Shown here: piece by piece, positions 16,604 through 25,410 of the stretch
Numbering within the stretch: the stretch's first letter is position 1
How the letters are laid out: each line of letters begins with the position of its first letter
Source: Alphaproteobacteria bacterium
GTDB taxonomy: Bacteria > Pseudomonadota > Alphaproteobacteria > Rs-D84
DNA: 55,558 nucleotides
Direction of reading: 5' to 3'
Assembly (NCBI GenBank): GCA_017443235.1
Contig: JAFSOV010000012.1
Coordinates: forward strand, 1 to 55,558
The notes under the pieces: model-generated
The model's input: the letters and a program-made list of their open reading frames with translations, nothing else
Told to the model about the DNA's origin: nothing
Databases searched by the model: none
Program-made: the position numbers and the translations under genes

Positions 16604-19390
16604 TTATTCGTTTGTCCCAACGTGATATATTTGCCCGCCCACATTGACATTCATTGAAGCCGTGCCGCCGTCACCCGATTCCAATGGCGCATAGCATTGT
16701 TTGCCATTGAACAAAAAGGCCAGGGCCGGCGTGGTCGGTTTTGCATCAAATATTGGAAATTCCAACCCGGTGGATGTTTTTAACCTGGTAAATCCTGCAT
16801 CACAATCTTGATAACAAACATCGTTATATATGTGTTCATTTTCACCCAATGAGACTTCACATGAAACTTTGCCATCCCAATATTCTTCAAATCCGGTAAT
16901 ATATTGTGTATGGCACGGCGGGCAAGATCTGGCAAGTCCAGTGTTGCTGAATATGTTGTTCATTATATTGTTGTGTGAAGTCGATGCATAACTCAAACCA
17001 CTAAATAAATCCGCTGGAACATATCCCGAAAGATTTGTACAATTAGAAAAAGTGGCATAGAAAGAGTAGGAATTAGATGCTAAAGTTCCCGACAAATTGC
17101 CAAACAAATGATTTGGTATTGAACCTGTTAATCCACTACAACCAGAAAATGTAGAATAGAACATACCATATGCTGGTGCGCCAGATATACCACTAAATAG
17201 GTTTTCGGGTATTGAACCTGTTAATCCACTACAACCACTAAATGTAAAATAGAACATACTATGTGCTGGTGCGCCAGATATACCACTAAATAGGTTTTCG
17301 GGTATTGAACCTGTTAATCCACTACAACCAGAAAATGTGTCAGAGAACATATATGTCGCTGGCGCACCGGATATACCGGCAAATAAATTCTCAGGTATTG
17401 AACCGGTCAATCCACTACAACCAGAAAATGTGCCAGAGAACATACCTGTCGCTGGCGCACCGGATATATCGGCAAATAAATTCTCAGGTATTGAACCGGT
17501 CAATCCACTACAACCCCTAAATGTACTGTTAAACATATAAGTATTCGGGACGGTATAACCACTAAATAAATCCTCAGGTATAGACAAAAGATTGGAACAA
17601 TTATAAAAAGCCCCCGCAAATCTTACCGCTTTGGTCTGTCCCGTACCCAAGTGCGGGAATAACGCACTCAATTTTCCCCCGGGCAATACGCGTTTTACCC
17701 AATTGTTAAAGCGAATTGCATCATAGCCTTCGTATATCATATTACTGCATACAGTTTTATCTCTATATGATGTTGCAACACCCCCAAAACGAACCGTGTA
17801 TTCACCAGTTTTCGAATACTTGTGCGGCATTCGCTTTTCGTATACCGTACCCGTATTGATAACCGTGCACAACGTACGTGCGGCATATCCACTATAAGAA
17901 CCACTTGTTCCTCCACAACTTGCGTAGCCTCCAGAACAACTTAGTTTATACGTCATTCCATCACCCCAATCAACATAAAACGTTCCGCGTGCCCCCATAT
18001 CAAATGATACAGTATCATCTGCGTCTAACCTGATTGTTTGTATTTCAAACTTTGATTCAACATATTGGGCAACAAAGGTTTTGCTTTCATTGTAATTCCA
18101 TACAAACGTTCCGCCTGTGGTCTTGATTTCGTTATTTGTTGTATTACTGACCAACCATCCACTTAAAATATATCCGTCTTTATAACATCCTGTCGATAGC
18201 GCAGGTGTAAAATCTTTGCCAGATGTTGCGGTAACGCCTGCCGGTGGGGTGCCGGTCCCATCACCACAATCGTATGTGACGGTATAATCCTGGGTCCAAT
18301 TGGCATAAATTGTTTTTGATGCATCGGTTATTTTTGCCATTTTTAATATCGCATCTGTTGTTAAGAAATTACCATCGTTATCAATAACTTGTGTTCCCGC
18401 ACCATTGGTGGCCGTCCAATAACCATCAAAATCATAATCTGTCTTGGTTGGGTTGGTGGTTAACGCAGAAATCGGTATTGTTGCACCCGAATCGGCATAC
18501 CAACCCATACCATATTTTACATATACTGTTGTCGGTGATGCGCCAGTGGTTGCCGATTGGTCATCCAACACAACCGGTGTCACAAATGGTTCGGTACAGG
18601 AAACTTTGCCGTTCCAATAACTTTCAAACCCAGTAATATATTGAACGGTTGTTCCCGAACAAGTTGTGTCTAATCCGCTGTTTTGAAATGTGCCCGTCAT
18701 CATATTGCTTGAATACGTTGTAATTTTATCAAACATTCCCGCCGGAATATATCCGGTCAGCCCCGAACAATTATAAAATGTTTGATAGAACATATATGTC
18801 GCGGTCCCGGTCACACCGGAAAACAGGTTGTCCGGTATTGTTCCAACCAGATTTGTACAGCCATAAAACGTTCTATAAAAACGAGGTTGTTGTGCAGATG
18901 TCGTTCCGCGTGACGGAAATATCGCACCAAGCGATCCAGATATGCCCGCAACCAATGTCGGTGTCACATTAAATCGTATGGCCGCCGCATTGGCATTTGT
19001 TCCATTTACATATGCGTTGCCCGTCGCGACCTCACCACCGAATCGAATCGTTTTGGACTCGGTATCACCCGTATATGTACATGTATATGTTGCGCCGGTC
19101 GTGTTGGAACGGGTTATCGTCATTCCCGAAACATCACTGGCACTGGAAGACAATGTTCCACCCGCACCACAATCTACGTAAAATGTTCCCTTGGCGGACA
19201 TATAAAATTGAAATTTGCCATCATCCCCAATTTCCGTTGTTATTATGGTGAATTTTGCTAATTCACACTGGGTGCCGTCGCCCAAAACGTCTATTTCGTT
19301 TTCGGCACATGCCGCGTGCGCGATTGTTGGAAACAAATATATAAAACACAATACCGTTGCAACAATGATACTTTTCAATAATTTTGACAT
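16604..19390 (-). CDS. Secreted BspA-like/InlB-like repeat protein
   Basis: 928 residues from the ATG at 19390; a Met five codons earlier lies in the GGGGGG Shine-Dalgarno and is rejected. Signal peptide to about residue 28. The protein holds two homologous modules, each with a GTFYVD beta segment, an IRFGG segment, an AIRFN...LFP segment, BspA-type leucine-rich repeats (TFSGCSGLTGSIPENLF) and an end motif QYITGFE.YW.GKVSC. Between them are two InlB/List_Bact-type beta repeats (YDFDGYWTATNGAG; DGYILSGWL). The second module carries five to six near-identical 31-residue repeats. There is no anchor or sorting signal. Relatives are surface or secreted adhesin-like proteins of gut microbes; the partner is unknown. 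Confidence 0.8.
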   Translation of the reverse strand: MSKLLKSIIVATVLCFIYLFPTIAHAACAENEIDVLGDGTQCELAKFTIITTEIGDDGKFQFYMSAKGTFYVDCGAGGTLSSSASDVSGMTITRSNTTGATYTCTYTGDTESKTIRFGGEVATGNAYVNGTNANAAAIRFNVTPTLVAGISGSLGAIFPSRGTTSAQQPRFYRTFYGCTNLVGTIPDNLFSGVTGTATYMFYQTFYNCSGLTGYIPAGMFDKITTYSSNMMTGTFQNSGLDTTCSGTTVQYITGFESYWNGKVSCTEPFVTPVVLDDQSATTGASPTTVYVKYGMGWYADSGATIPISALTTNPTKTDYDFDGYWTATNGAGTQVIDNDGNFLTTDAILKMAKITDASKTIYANWTQDYTVTYDCGDGTGTPPAGVTATSGKDFTPALSTGCYKDGYILSGWLVSNTTNNEIKTTGGTFVWNYNESKTFVAQYVESKFEIQTIRLDADDTVSFDMGARGTFYVDWGDGMTYKLSCSGGYASCGGTSGSYSGYAARTLCTVINTGTVYEKRMPHKYSKTGEYTVRFGGVATSYRDKTVCSNMIYEGYDAIRFNNWVKRVLPGGKLSALFPHLGTGQTKAVRFAGAFYNCSNLLSIPEDLFSGYTVPNTYMFNSTFRGCSGLTGSIPENLFADISGAPATGMFSGTFSGCSGLTGSIPENLFAGISGAPATYMFSDTFSGCSGLTGSIPENLFSGISGAPAHSMFYFTFSGCSGLTGSIPENLFSGISGAPAYGMFYSTFSGCSGLTGSIPNHLFGNLSGTLASNSYSFYATFSNCTNLSGYVPADLFSGLSYASTSHNNIMNNIFSNTGLARSCPPCHTQYITGFEEYWDGKVSCEVSLGENEHIYNDVCYQDCDAGFTRLKTSTGLEFPIFDAKPTTPALAFLFNGKQCYAPLESGDGGTASMNVNVGGQIYHVGTNE
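17100..17580 (-). repeat. Tandem 93-bp repeats encoding LRR units
   Basis: Within the BspA-like gene the plus-strand word GGTATTGAACC starts at 17115, 17208, 17301, 17394 and 17487, exactly 93 bp apart. The neighbouring unit at 17577 is offset by 90 and more divergent. Each unit encodes 31 residues of the form LF..ISGAPA..MF..TFSGC followed by SGLTGSIPEN. The low nucleotide divergence points to recent duplication or conversion. Confidence 0.9.
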
Positions 19391-19540
19391 TCGGCGTCCC
19401 CCCATCTGTTACGGTCGGCGCACGCATCAAATGAAAAAAATCCATTGCGGCGGTGCATCGACCGACCCAATGGCGTTTTCCCCAAATAAAAAACCGTTGG
19501 AATTAAATTGTTATAATCTGCTTGATAAAAATCTGGTTAG

Positions 19541-19569
19541 ATTATATCAAAAAAGGGAATTCGTGGCAA
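19541..19569 (-). promoter_or_regulatory. Promoter of the BspA-like gene
   Basis: TTGCCA (19569-19564), a 17-nt spacer and TATAAT (19546-19541) on the minus strand, leaving a leader of about 145 nt. The intergenic stretch 19391-19686 holds this promoter and the divergent one for the macroglobulin gene; I see no gene in it. Confidence 0.55.
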
Positions 19570-19628
19570 GGGGAAAATGCGGCACATTTTTGGGCATCAT
19601 CCGTGGTATAAAATTCCAAACAAAAAAC

Positions 19629-19656
19629 TTGTGTTTTAATATTTATATTCTAATAT
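19629..19656 (+). promoter_or_regulatory. Candidate promoter of the alpha-2-macroglobulin gene
   Basis: TTGTGT (19629-19634), a 16-nt spacer and TAATAT (19651-19656), about 30 nt before the ATG; GGAG lies 9 nt before the ATG. Confidence 0.4.
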
Positions 19657-19686
19657 ATAAATGCATCAGGAACGGAGAATTTATCT

Positions 19687-22600
19687 ATGTTGCAGAAAAC
19701 AGGCATTTGGACGTCCCGCATAATACGAATTTTGGGGGTTATTGTCGCCGCGGCGGTATTTTTTGGACTTGGATTTTATTGGATTTCATCACGCAATGCA
19801 CAAATTACGCGGTTGGATGTGTCGGTAAATGTGCCAATTGCGGCGCACTTTACGGACGATAAATCAACGGTTCTGTTAAATGACACGCCGGACACAAACA
19901 ACAATCGCGACATTGCGCCGGCGGAACCCTTGCGTATTTCATATGATTATATATCCGGACCGGGCGCGCCCGCATTTAATACGAATATGTCGCGAACCGA
20001 ATTGGCACAGAACATCAAGATTTCACCGGCGATTCGTGGGAAATGGTCTTTTGTGAACCCGTACGAAATTGCCTTTACGCCCGATGCCGATTGGCCGGCC
20101 GAAACCAAATTCAATGTAAAAATCGGCGAAAAATTATTTTCCCGCGATGTGCGACCAAACACCCGGCACATATCTTTCAAGACGGCGCCAATTGCCGCAA
20201 AAATTGACCTGTTTAACATATATCCGGCCCCAGATGGCGAACGCGCGGTTATTGGTGTTGCGGTAATATCTTTTGATTACCCAATACAAACCCGTGACTT
20301 TGCGGACAAGGTTTCAATGCGACTTGGCGGACAACGATTAAACTTTGACGTCAAAATAGACCGATATATGCGCACCGCAATTATTCGCACCGACCCGATC
20401 GAGATAACCGATAAATCACGTACGTTGCGTTTCAAATTAAACAGAATATACGATGCGGACGGTCGGTCACGCACAAAAAAAATCACCGCGCACGCGACAA
20501 TCGATTCCGCGGATAACTTTTTCAAAATCTCAAATTTATCAACCATTACCGCCGATGATAAATTGGGCAACCCGCAACAAATGATTTTAATTGATATGAC
20601 CGCGCCCGCGGCGGATAACACCAATTGGGATAAATATATTGATGCATACCTGTTGCCGCGCAATACCGATGGCGATGAAGACACCGACGAATCCCATACC
20701 TGGGCAAATGATGAAATCACGGCGGATGTTCTTAAAAAGGCCGAAAAAATAAAATTGACACGGACGAACTTTGTGAACCCGGCGGGAACATACCAATATG
20801 CATTTTCTTATGACGTATCCGACACAGTGCCAAGATATTTATACGTGACAATAAAGCCCGATATACATTCCGCCAACGGATTCACAACGCACAATGATAT
20901 AAATCGCGTAATGCCGGTCGCATATCCCGAACGCAGTGTCAAAATTATGGGTGGTGGCGCATTGTTGTCTTTGGCAGGCGATAAAAAATTGGCAATTGTT
21001 GCACGTGGTGGCGTTGATGCGGCATATGTGAATTTGTACAAGATTGAATCGAATGCCATCAACCACCTGATTACGCAAACGTACAACCTGTTTTCTGATT
21101 TGGAGTTTCGTGCGCCATGGATTTTCGATGCATATGATATGGCAAGTGTGTTTCAAAAGAAAATTCCATTCACCGATACGAATAAAAATCGCGTAAATTA
21201 TGCGGGGCTGAATCTGGGCGAATATTTGGACCGAACATATAACGATAAAACCGGTATATTCATAATCAAAACCGGTGCAACACAAAATGCCGCTGAATAC
21301 AGCGATGCGCGGTTGATATTGCTGACCAACCTGGGGATTATTCGCAAGATAAATCTTGACCGATCATCTGTGGTGTTTGTATCAAACCTGTCGGATGGCG
21401 GGCCCGCGGCGGAAATTGATGTGACGGTGTTGGGACGCAACGGTTATCCAATATGGGCGGGCCTCACCGATGCCGATGGGCGTGCCGATATTCCAAAATT
21501 TTCAAGTGACGAATACCGGAATGCCAAAGAACCCGTTGCAATTGTTGCCCGGCGCGATGCGGATGTTTCATTTATTCCGTACTATGCCGATATGACACAA
21601 TCTGCCGAGTATTCTAAATTTGATGTCGGTGGTACGTACGCAACAATGGACACACCATTAAAGTCTTTTATATTTTCCGATCGTGGTATTTACCGTCCGG
21701 GTGAAACACTAACCATCGGTGCAATTGTTGAAAACAAGACTTTTACGCCGATGGCCGAAATTCCGGTCAAATTAGAAATTACTGATTCACGTGGCCGCAC
21801 AATTTTGGATAAAAAGGTTTCTTTGACCGGTGACGGTATGATTGATATAACGCATAAATTGGCAACCGATGCGCCACTTGGTCGGTACGAAGTTGCGATT
21901 TATACACTGAACGGACGCGGACACGTCCAAGATACAATTGGCACCGGTAATTTTAATGTCCAAGAATTTGTTCCCGACACAATGAAAATTATCGCCGCAA
22001 TCAATAATCCATCGAACGATGGTTGGATTTCGCCGGATAATTTGACGGCAAATGTGTCACTGAATAATCTGTATGGCACACCTGCGACCGACCGGCGCAT
22101 TTCTGCACATGCGATATTGCGTCCCGTTGATTTCACATTTGACGATTATCGTGATTATAAATTCACATCGAACTTTAATTCCAAGACGGGAATGGCCGGT
22201 GGCGCGGCACGTGCGGGCCAAACGTTCACCGTTGACCCGATGGACACGCGTACAGACGAAAACGGTAATGCCACGATTGATGTAAAATTTGACCGCGAAA
22301 TTCCAATTGGCACATATATGTTAAATTTAACCATAAATGGATTTGAGGCCGGCGATGGCAAAAGCATCCAGACAATTTTGAATTCGCGTGTATCAAACCT
22401 GAACAAATTGATTGGTTATAAATCTGAATCAGATTTGAATTATATTCATCGCAATGCCGCATCAACAATTAAACTGATTGTGTTGGATGCGTCCGGTCAC
22501 GCAATTGATGCAGACGATATAACGATGAAACTGATAAAACGTGAAAACCTGACCAGTTTATTAAAAGACTATGACAATCATTATAAATATCAAACAACTT

Positions 22601-25410
22601 CGCACGATGTTATTATTGCACAGTCCCAGGTTTCTGTATCTAAAAACGGTTCAGAAATGAAATTGAACACAACAAATGGCGGAACATATTACGTTCAATT
22701 ATTGGATTCAAACGAAAATGTTTTGGCAAACATAGAATACTTTGTCGCCGCAGATGAAAATACAGAAATGCATGAAGATTCACGCGCAGAATTACAAATA
22801 AAATTGGACGCGTCCGCATATAAACCGGGCGACACGATAAACATTGGTATTATTGCACCGTATGCCGGTACGGGACTTATTACCATTGAACGCGATCGTG
22901 TTTATGCCCACAAATGGTTCCGCGCCAACACAACCGCATCAACCCAAAAAATCACGTTGCCCGCGGATTTTGAAGGCACCGGATATGTGAATGTTTCCTT
23001 TGTCCGTGACATCAACAGTCGTGATATTTTCACCACCCCCTATACATACGCGGTCGCCCCGTTTTCAACCAGTATTGATAAGCATAAAATCAACGTAAAA
23101 TTGGAAACGCCGAAAACCGTTCGCGACAACAAATTGCCAATAGAAATTACAACCGACATCGATGCGCGCGTAATGCTGTTTGCCGTCAACACCGGGATTT
23201 TACAGGTTGCAAATTATTCTATTCCAAATCCATTACGGCACTTTTTCCAAAAGGCCGCACTTCAGGTTGAAACATATCAAATACTGTCATTGCTGTTGCC
23301 TGAATACAACGTCCTGCGCGAAGTGGCAAAAATCGGGGGCAGTGATTTCAACGGCGATTTTGGTGGAATTGACGCGCCACTTACCAATCCATTTGGTCGC
23401 AAAACTTTACCACCGGTGGCATTTTATTCTGGAATAATCAATACGACCGCAAATACCCCAAAGACAATAACATTTGACATTCCTGAATATTTCAATGGGG
23501 GCGTCAATGTTTATGCCGTTGCCGCCGCACCCGGTCGCGTGGGTTCGGCCGACACAGACGTCCGCGTGCAATCGCCGGTAATTATATCTGTATCTGCACC
23601 TTTGGTTGTCGCGCCAAACGATAAATTCACCGTGAACACAATAATATCAAACCTTGCCGCGGAATCCGGAAATGCCGCAATGGCACGAAATGATGCGACA
23701 TCTGGTGGCAAACTGATGCCGGTTGAAAAATCATCGGGCGTATTAAATTTGCCGGAAAACACAGAAAAATTATGGACGTTTAATGTGACCGCGATGGATA
23801 CACCCGGAATCGGCACATTGGATGTATCAACAACATTGTTTGACGATAAAAATCATCCAATTGCGGCACGGCGCACCACACATGAAATGTCTATTCGCCC
23901 GGCAACAATGTTCCGCACAGATATAAAAACCGGCATTTTGGATTCTGGCAAAACAACACTAAAAATTGCCGACAATAATATGTATGACGCGGAATATTCA
24001 AATGTACTGTACATATCAAAATCTTTGTCGATTTTGGCGCGACCAATGTTTATGTACCTAAAAAATTATGAATTTGATTGCACCGAACAATTGGTATCAC
24101 GCGCATTGCCGTACGCGATATCACCCGAAGACAAATTGTTGGGAACAACGCATGCCGATTCCGCCGCAATTGTGGCCAAGGCAATTCAAACATTGTCAAA
24201 TCGTCAAAACGCCGATGGATCTTTTGGAATGTGGGCGGACGCCGGCACATCATCGGATAATGAAATCGACCCGACAACGGCATATTTAACCGCATACACA
24301 ATGAACTTTTTAACCATTGCGCGGCGCGGCGGGTTCAATGTTCCGCAATCTATGTTTGCGCGTGGTATTGATTTTCTGCGTTCGTATGCGGGTATGCGCG
24401 CCACATCAATGGCGGATGCCCATGCCAAGGCATTCACCATATATACTTTAAGTATGAATGATTATGTCACAACCAGTTATATTGATTTATTGGAAGAATA
24501 TATGTCTGAAAACCTTAAGAATTGGCCGGACACGGTCATTGGCGCATACATTGCGGCATCATATAAAATGTTAAAGCAAACAGACAAAGCGTTTAATTTG
24601 GTATCAAAATATAAATCGGGTGACGACGTTCACGATGGGCAATTTGGCGGTGCGGTTGCGGCCGATGCAATGTACACATTCATTGCGCGTAATTATTTTG
24701 ATATGGTTCCTGAACGTGCGGCCAAAAATATTCAAAACTATATAAATCGTGGCGATTATGATTCATTTACCGCGGCGGCAATATTTATGGGAACCGCAAA
24801 CATACCCGGCCAGGATGCATTAGATGGCGACAAAATATCGGTTTTTGCCGGCGACAAAAAATTGGACCAGTTATCAAATAACGGAACCATAATTGTCGAT
24901 ATTCCACGTAGTACCGATAAATTACGTATAAATTGTGAAGTATGCAAATCTAAAAACATCGCATTTTATACAATGGTCACCATGGGATTTCCGCGGGTCA
25001 CACGACCTGAATCAAATGGCATTGATATTTCGCGCGAATATTACACCCCAGATGGTGAAAAAGTTCACACCGCGGAAATCGGTGACATTTTGGATGTAAA
25101 AATCACGGCCCGTACACGTGGCGGTACAAACCACATTGAAAACGCGGTTATTACCGATTTATTACCGGGCGGATTTATCCCAATCTCGGATTCTGTGCAT
25201 GGCGATATGACCCACAACGAAATTCGTGAAGACCGCGTATTGATATATGCACCACTTTCGCGCACCCCGACAACATTTACATATCGTGTTCAATTGTCTG
25301 TGGCGGGTGAATTTACGGTTCCATCGGTTGTGGCAATGGATATGTATAATTCGGGAATTCGTGCAATAACGGACGCCGAAAAGTTCACTGTTTCAAATGC
25401 CAAAGATTAA
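19687..25410 (+). CDS. Bacterial alpha-2-macroglobulin (YfhM/ECAM type)
   Basis: 1907 residues. One N-terminal transmembrane helix (about 10-33) anchors it in the inner membrane facing the periplasm; there is no lipobox, unlike E. coli YfhM. A series of MG-type beta domains follows, including the MG2-like segment FIFSDRGIYRPGETLTIGAI (about 660-680) and a bait region. The thioester motif CTEQ (Cys1465) is intact and followed by the helical thioester domain (TYAM-type alpha-toroid, with NRQNADGSFGMWADAG), then a C-terminal receptor-like domain. The family traps proteases that enter the periplasm. It overlaps pbpC by 14 nt, the widespread A2M-PbpC pairing that couples protease defence to wall repair. 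Confidence 0.95.
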   Translation: MLQKTGIWTSRIIRILGVIVAAAVFFGLGFYWISSRNAQITRLDVSVNVPIAAHFTDDKSTVLLNDTPDTNNNRDIAPAEPLRISYDYISGPGAPAFNTNMSRTELAQNIKISPAIRGKWSFVNPYEIAFTPDADWPAETKFNVKIGEKLFSRDVRPNTRHISFKTAPIAAKIDLFNIYPAPDGERAVIGVAVISFDYPIQTRDFADKVSMRLGGQRLNFDVKIDRYMRTAIIRTDPIEITDKSRTLRFKLNRIYDADGRSRTKKITAHATIDSADNFFKISNLSTITADDKLGNPQQMILIDMTAPAADNTNWDKYIDAYLLPRNTDGDEDTDESHTWANDEITADVLKKAEKIKLTRTNFVNPAGTYQYAFSYDVSDTVPRYLYVTIKPDIHSANGFTTHNDINRVMPVAYPERSVKIMGGGALLSLAGDKKLAIVARGGVDAAYVNLYKIESNAINHLITQTYNLFSDLEFRAPWIFDAYDMASVFQKKIPFTDTNKNRVNYAGLNLGEYLDRTYNDKTGIFIIKTGATQNAAEYSDARLILLTNLGIIRKINLDRSSVVFVSNLSDGGPAAEIDVTVLGRNGYPIWAGLTDADGRADIPKFSSDEYRNAKEPVAIVARRDADVSFIPYYADMTQSAEYSKFDVGGTYATMDTPLKSFIFSDRGIYRPGETLTIGAIVENKTFTPMAEIPVKLEITDSRGRTILDKKVSLTGDGMIDITHKLATDAPLGRYEVAIYTLNGRGHVQDTIGTGNFNVQEFVPDTMKIIAAINNPSNDGWISPDNLTANVSLNNLYGTPATDRRISAHAILRPVDFTFDDYRDYKFTSNFNSKTGMAGGAARAGQTFTVDPMDTRTDENGNATIDVKFDREIPIGTYMLNLTINGFEAGDGKSIQTILNSRVSNLNKLIGYKSESDLNYIHRNAASTIKLIVLDASGHAIDADDITMKLIKRENLTSLLKDYDNHYKYQTTSHDVIIAQSQVSVSKNGSEMKLNTTNGGTYYVQLLDSNENVLANIEYFVAADENTEMHEDSRAELQIKLDASAYKPGDTINIGIIAPYAGTGLITIERDRVYAHKWFRANTTASTQKITLPADFEGTGYVNVSFVRDINSRDIFTTPYTYAVAPFSTSIDKHKINVKLETPKTVRDNKLPIEITTDIDARVMLFAVNTGILQVANYSIPNPLRHFFQKAALQVETYQILSLLLPEYNVLREVAKIGGSDFNGDFGGIDAPLTNPFGRKTLPPVAFYSGIINTTANTPKTITFDIPEYFNGGVNVYAVAAAPGRVGSADTDVRVQSPVIISVSAPLVVAPNDKFTVNTIISNLAAESGNAAMARNDATSGGKLMPVEKSSGVLNLPENTEKLWTFNVTAMDTPGIGTLDVSTTLFDDKNHPIAARRTTHEMSIRPATMFRTDIKTGILDSGKTTLKIADNNMYDAEYSNVLYISKSLSILARPMFMYLKNYEFDCTEQLVSRALPYAISPEDKLLGTTHADSAAIVAKAIQTLSNRQNADGSFGMWADAGTSSDNEIDPTTAYLTAYTMNFLTIARRGGFNVPQSMFARGIDFLRSYAGMRATSMADAHAKAFTIYTLSMNDYVTTSYIDLLEEYMSENLKNWPDTVIGAYIAASYKMLKQTDKAFNLVSKYKSGDDVHDGQFGGAVAADAMYTFIARNYFDMVPERAAKNIQNYINRGDYDSFTAAAIFMGTANIPGQDALDGDKISVFAGDKKLDQLSNNGTIIVDIPRSTDKLRINCEVCKSKNIAFYTMVTMGFPRVTRPESNGIDISREYYTPDGEKVHTAEIGDILDVKITARTRGGTNHIENAVITDLLPGGFIPISDSVHGDMTHNEIREDRVLIYAPLSRTPTTFTYRVQLSVAGEFTVPSVVAMDMYNSGIRAITDAEKFTVSNAKD

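Noticed and set aside
17100-17580. Regular 93-bp repeats that could look like a CRISPR array
   Set aside because: The units are translated in frame as LRR repeats with no conserved palindromic repeat/unique spacer pattern and lie inside a coding gene.
16604-19390. Invasion (internalin) function for the BspA/InlB-like protein
   Set aside because: The repeats are only of the same general type as InlB; no sorting signal or invasion-specific domain is present.
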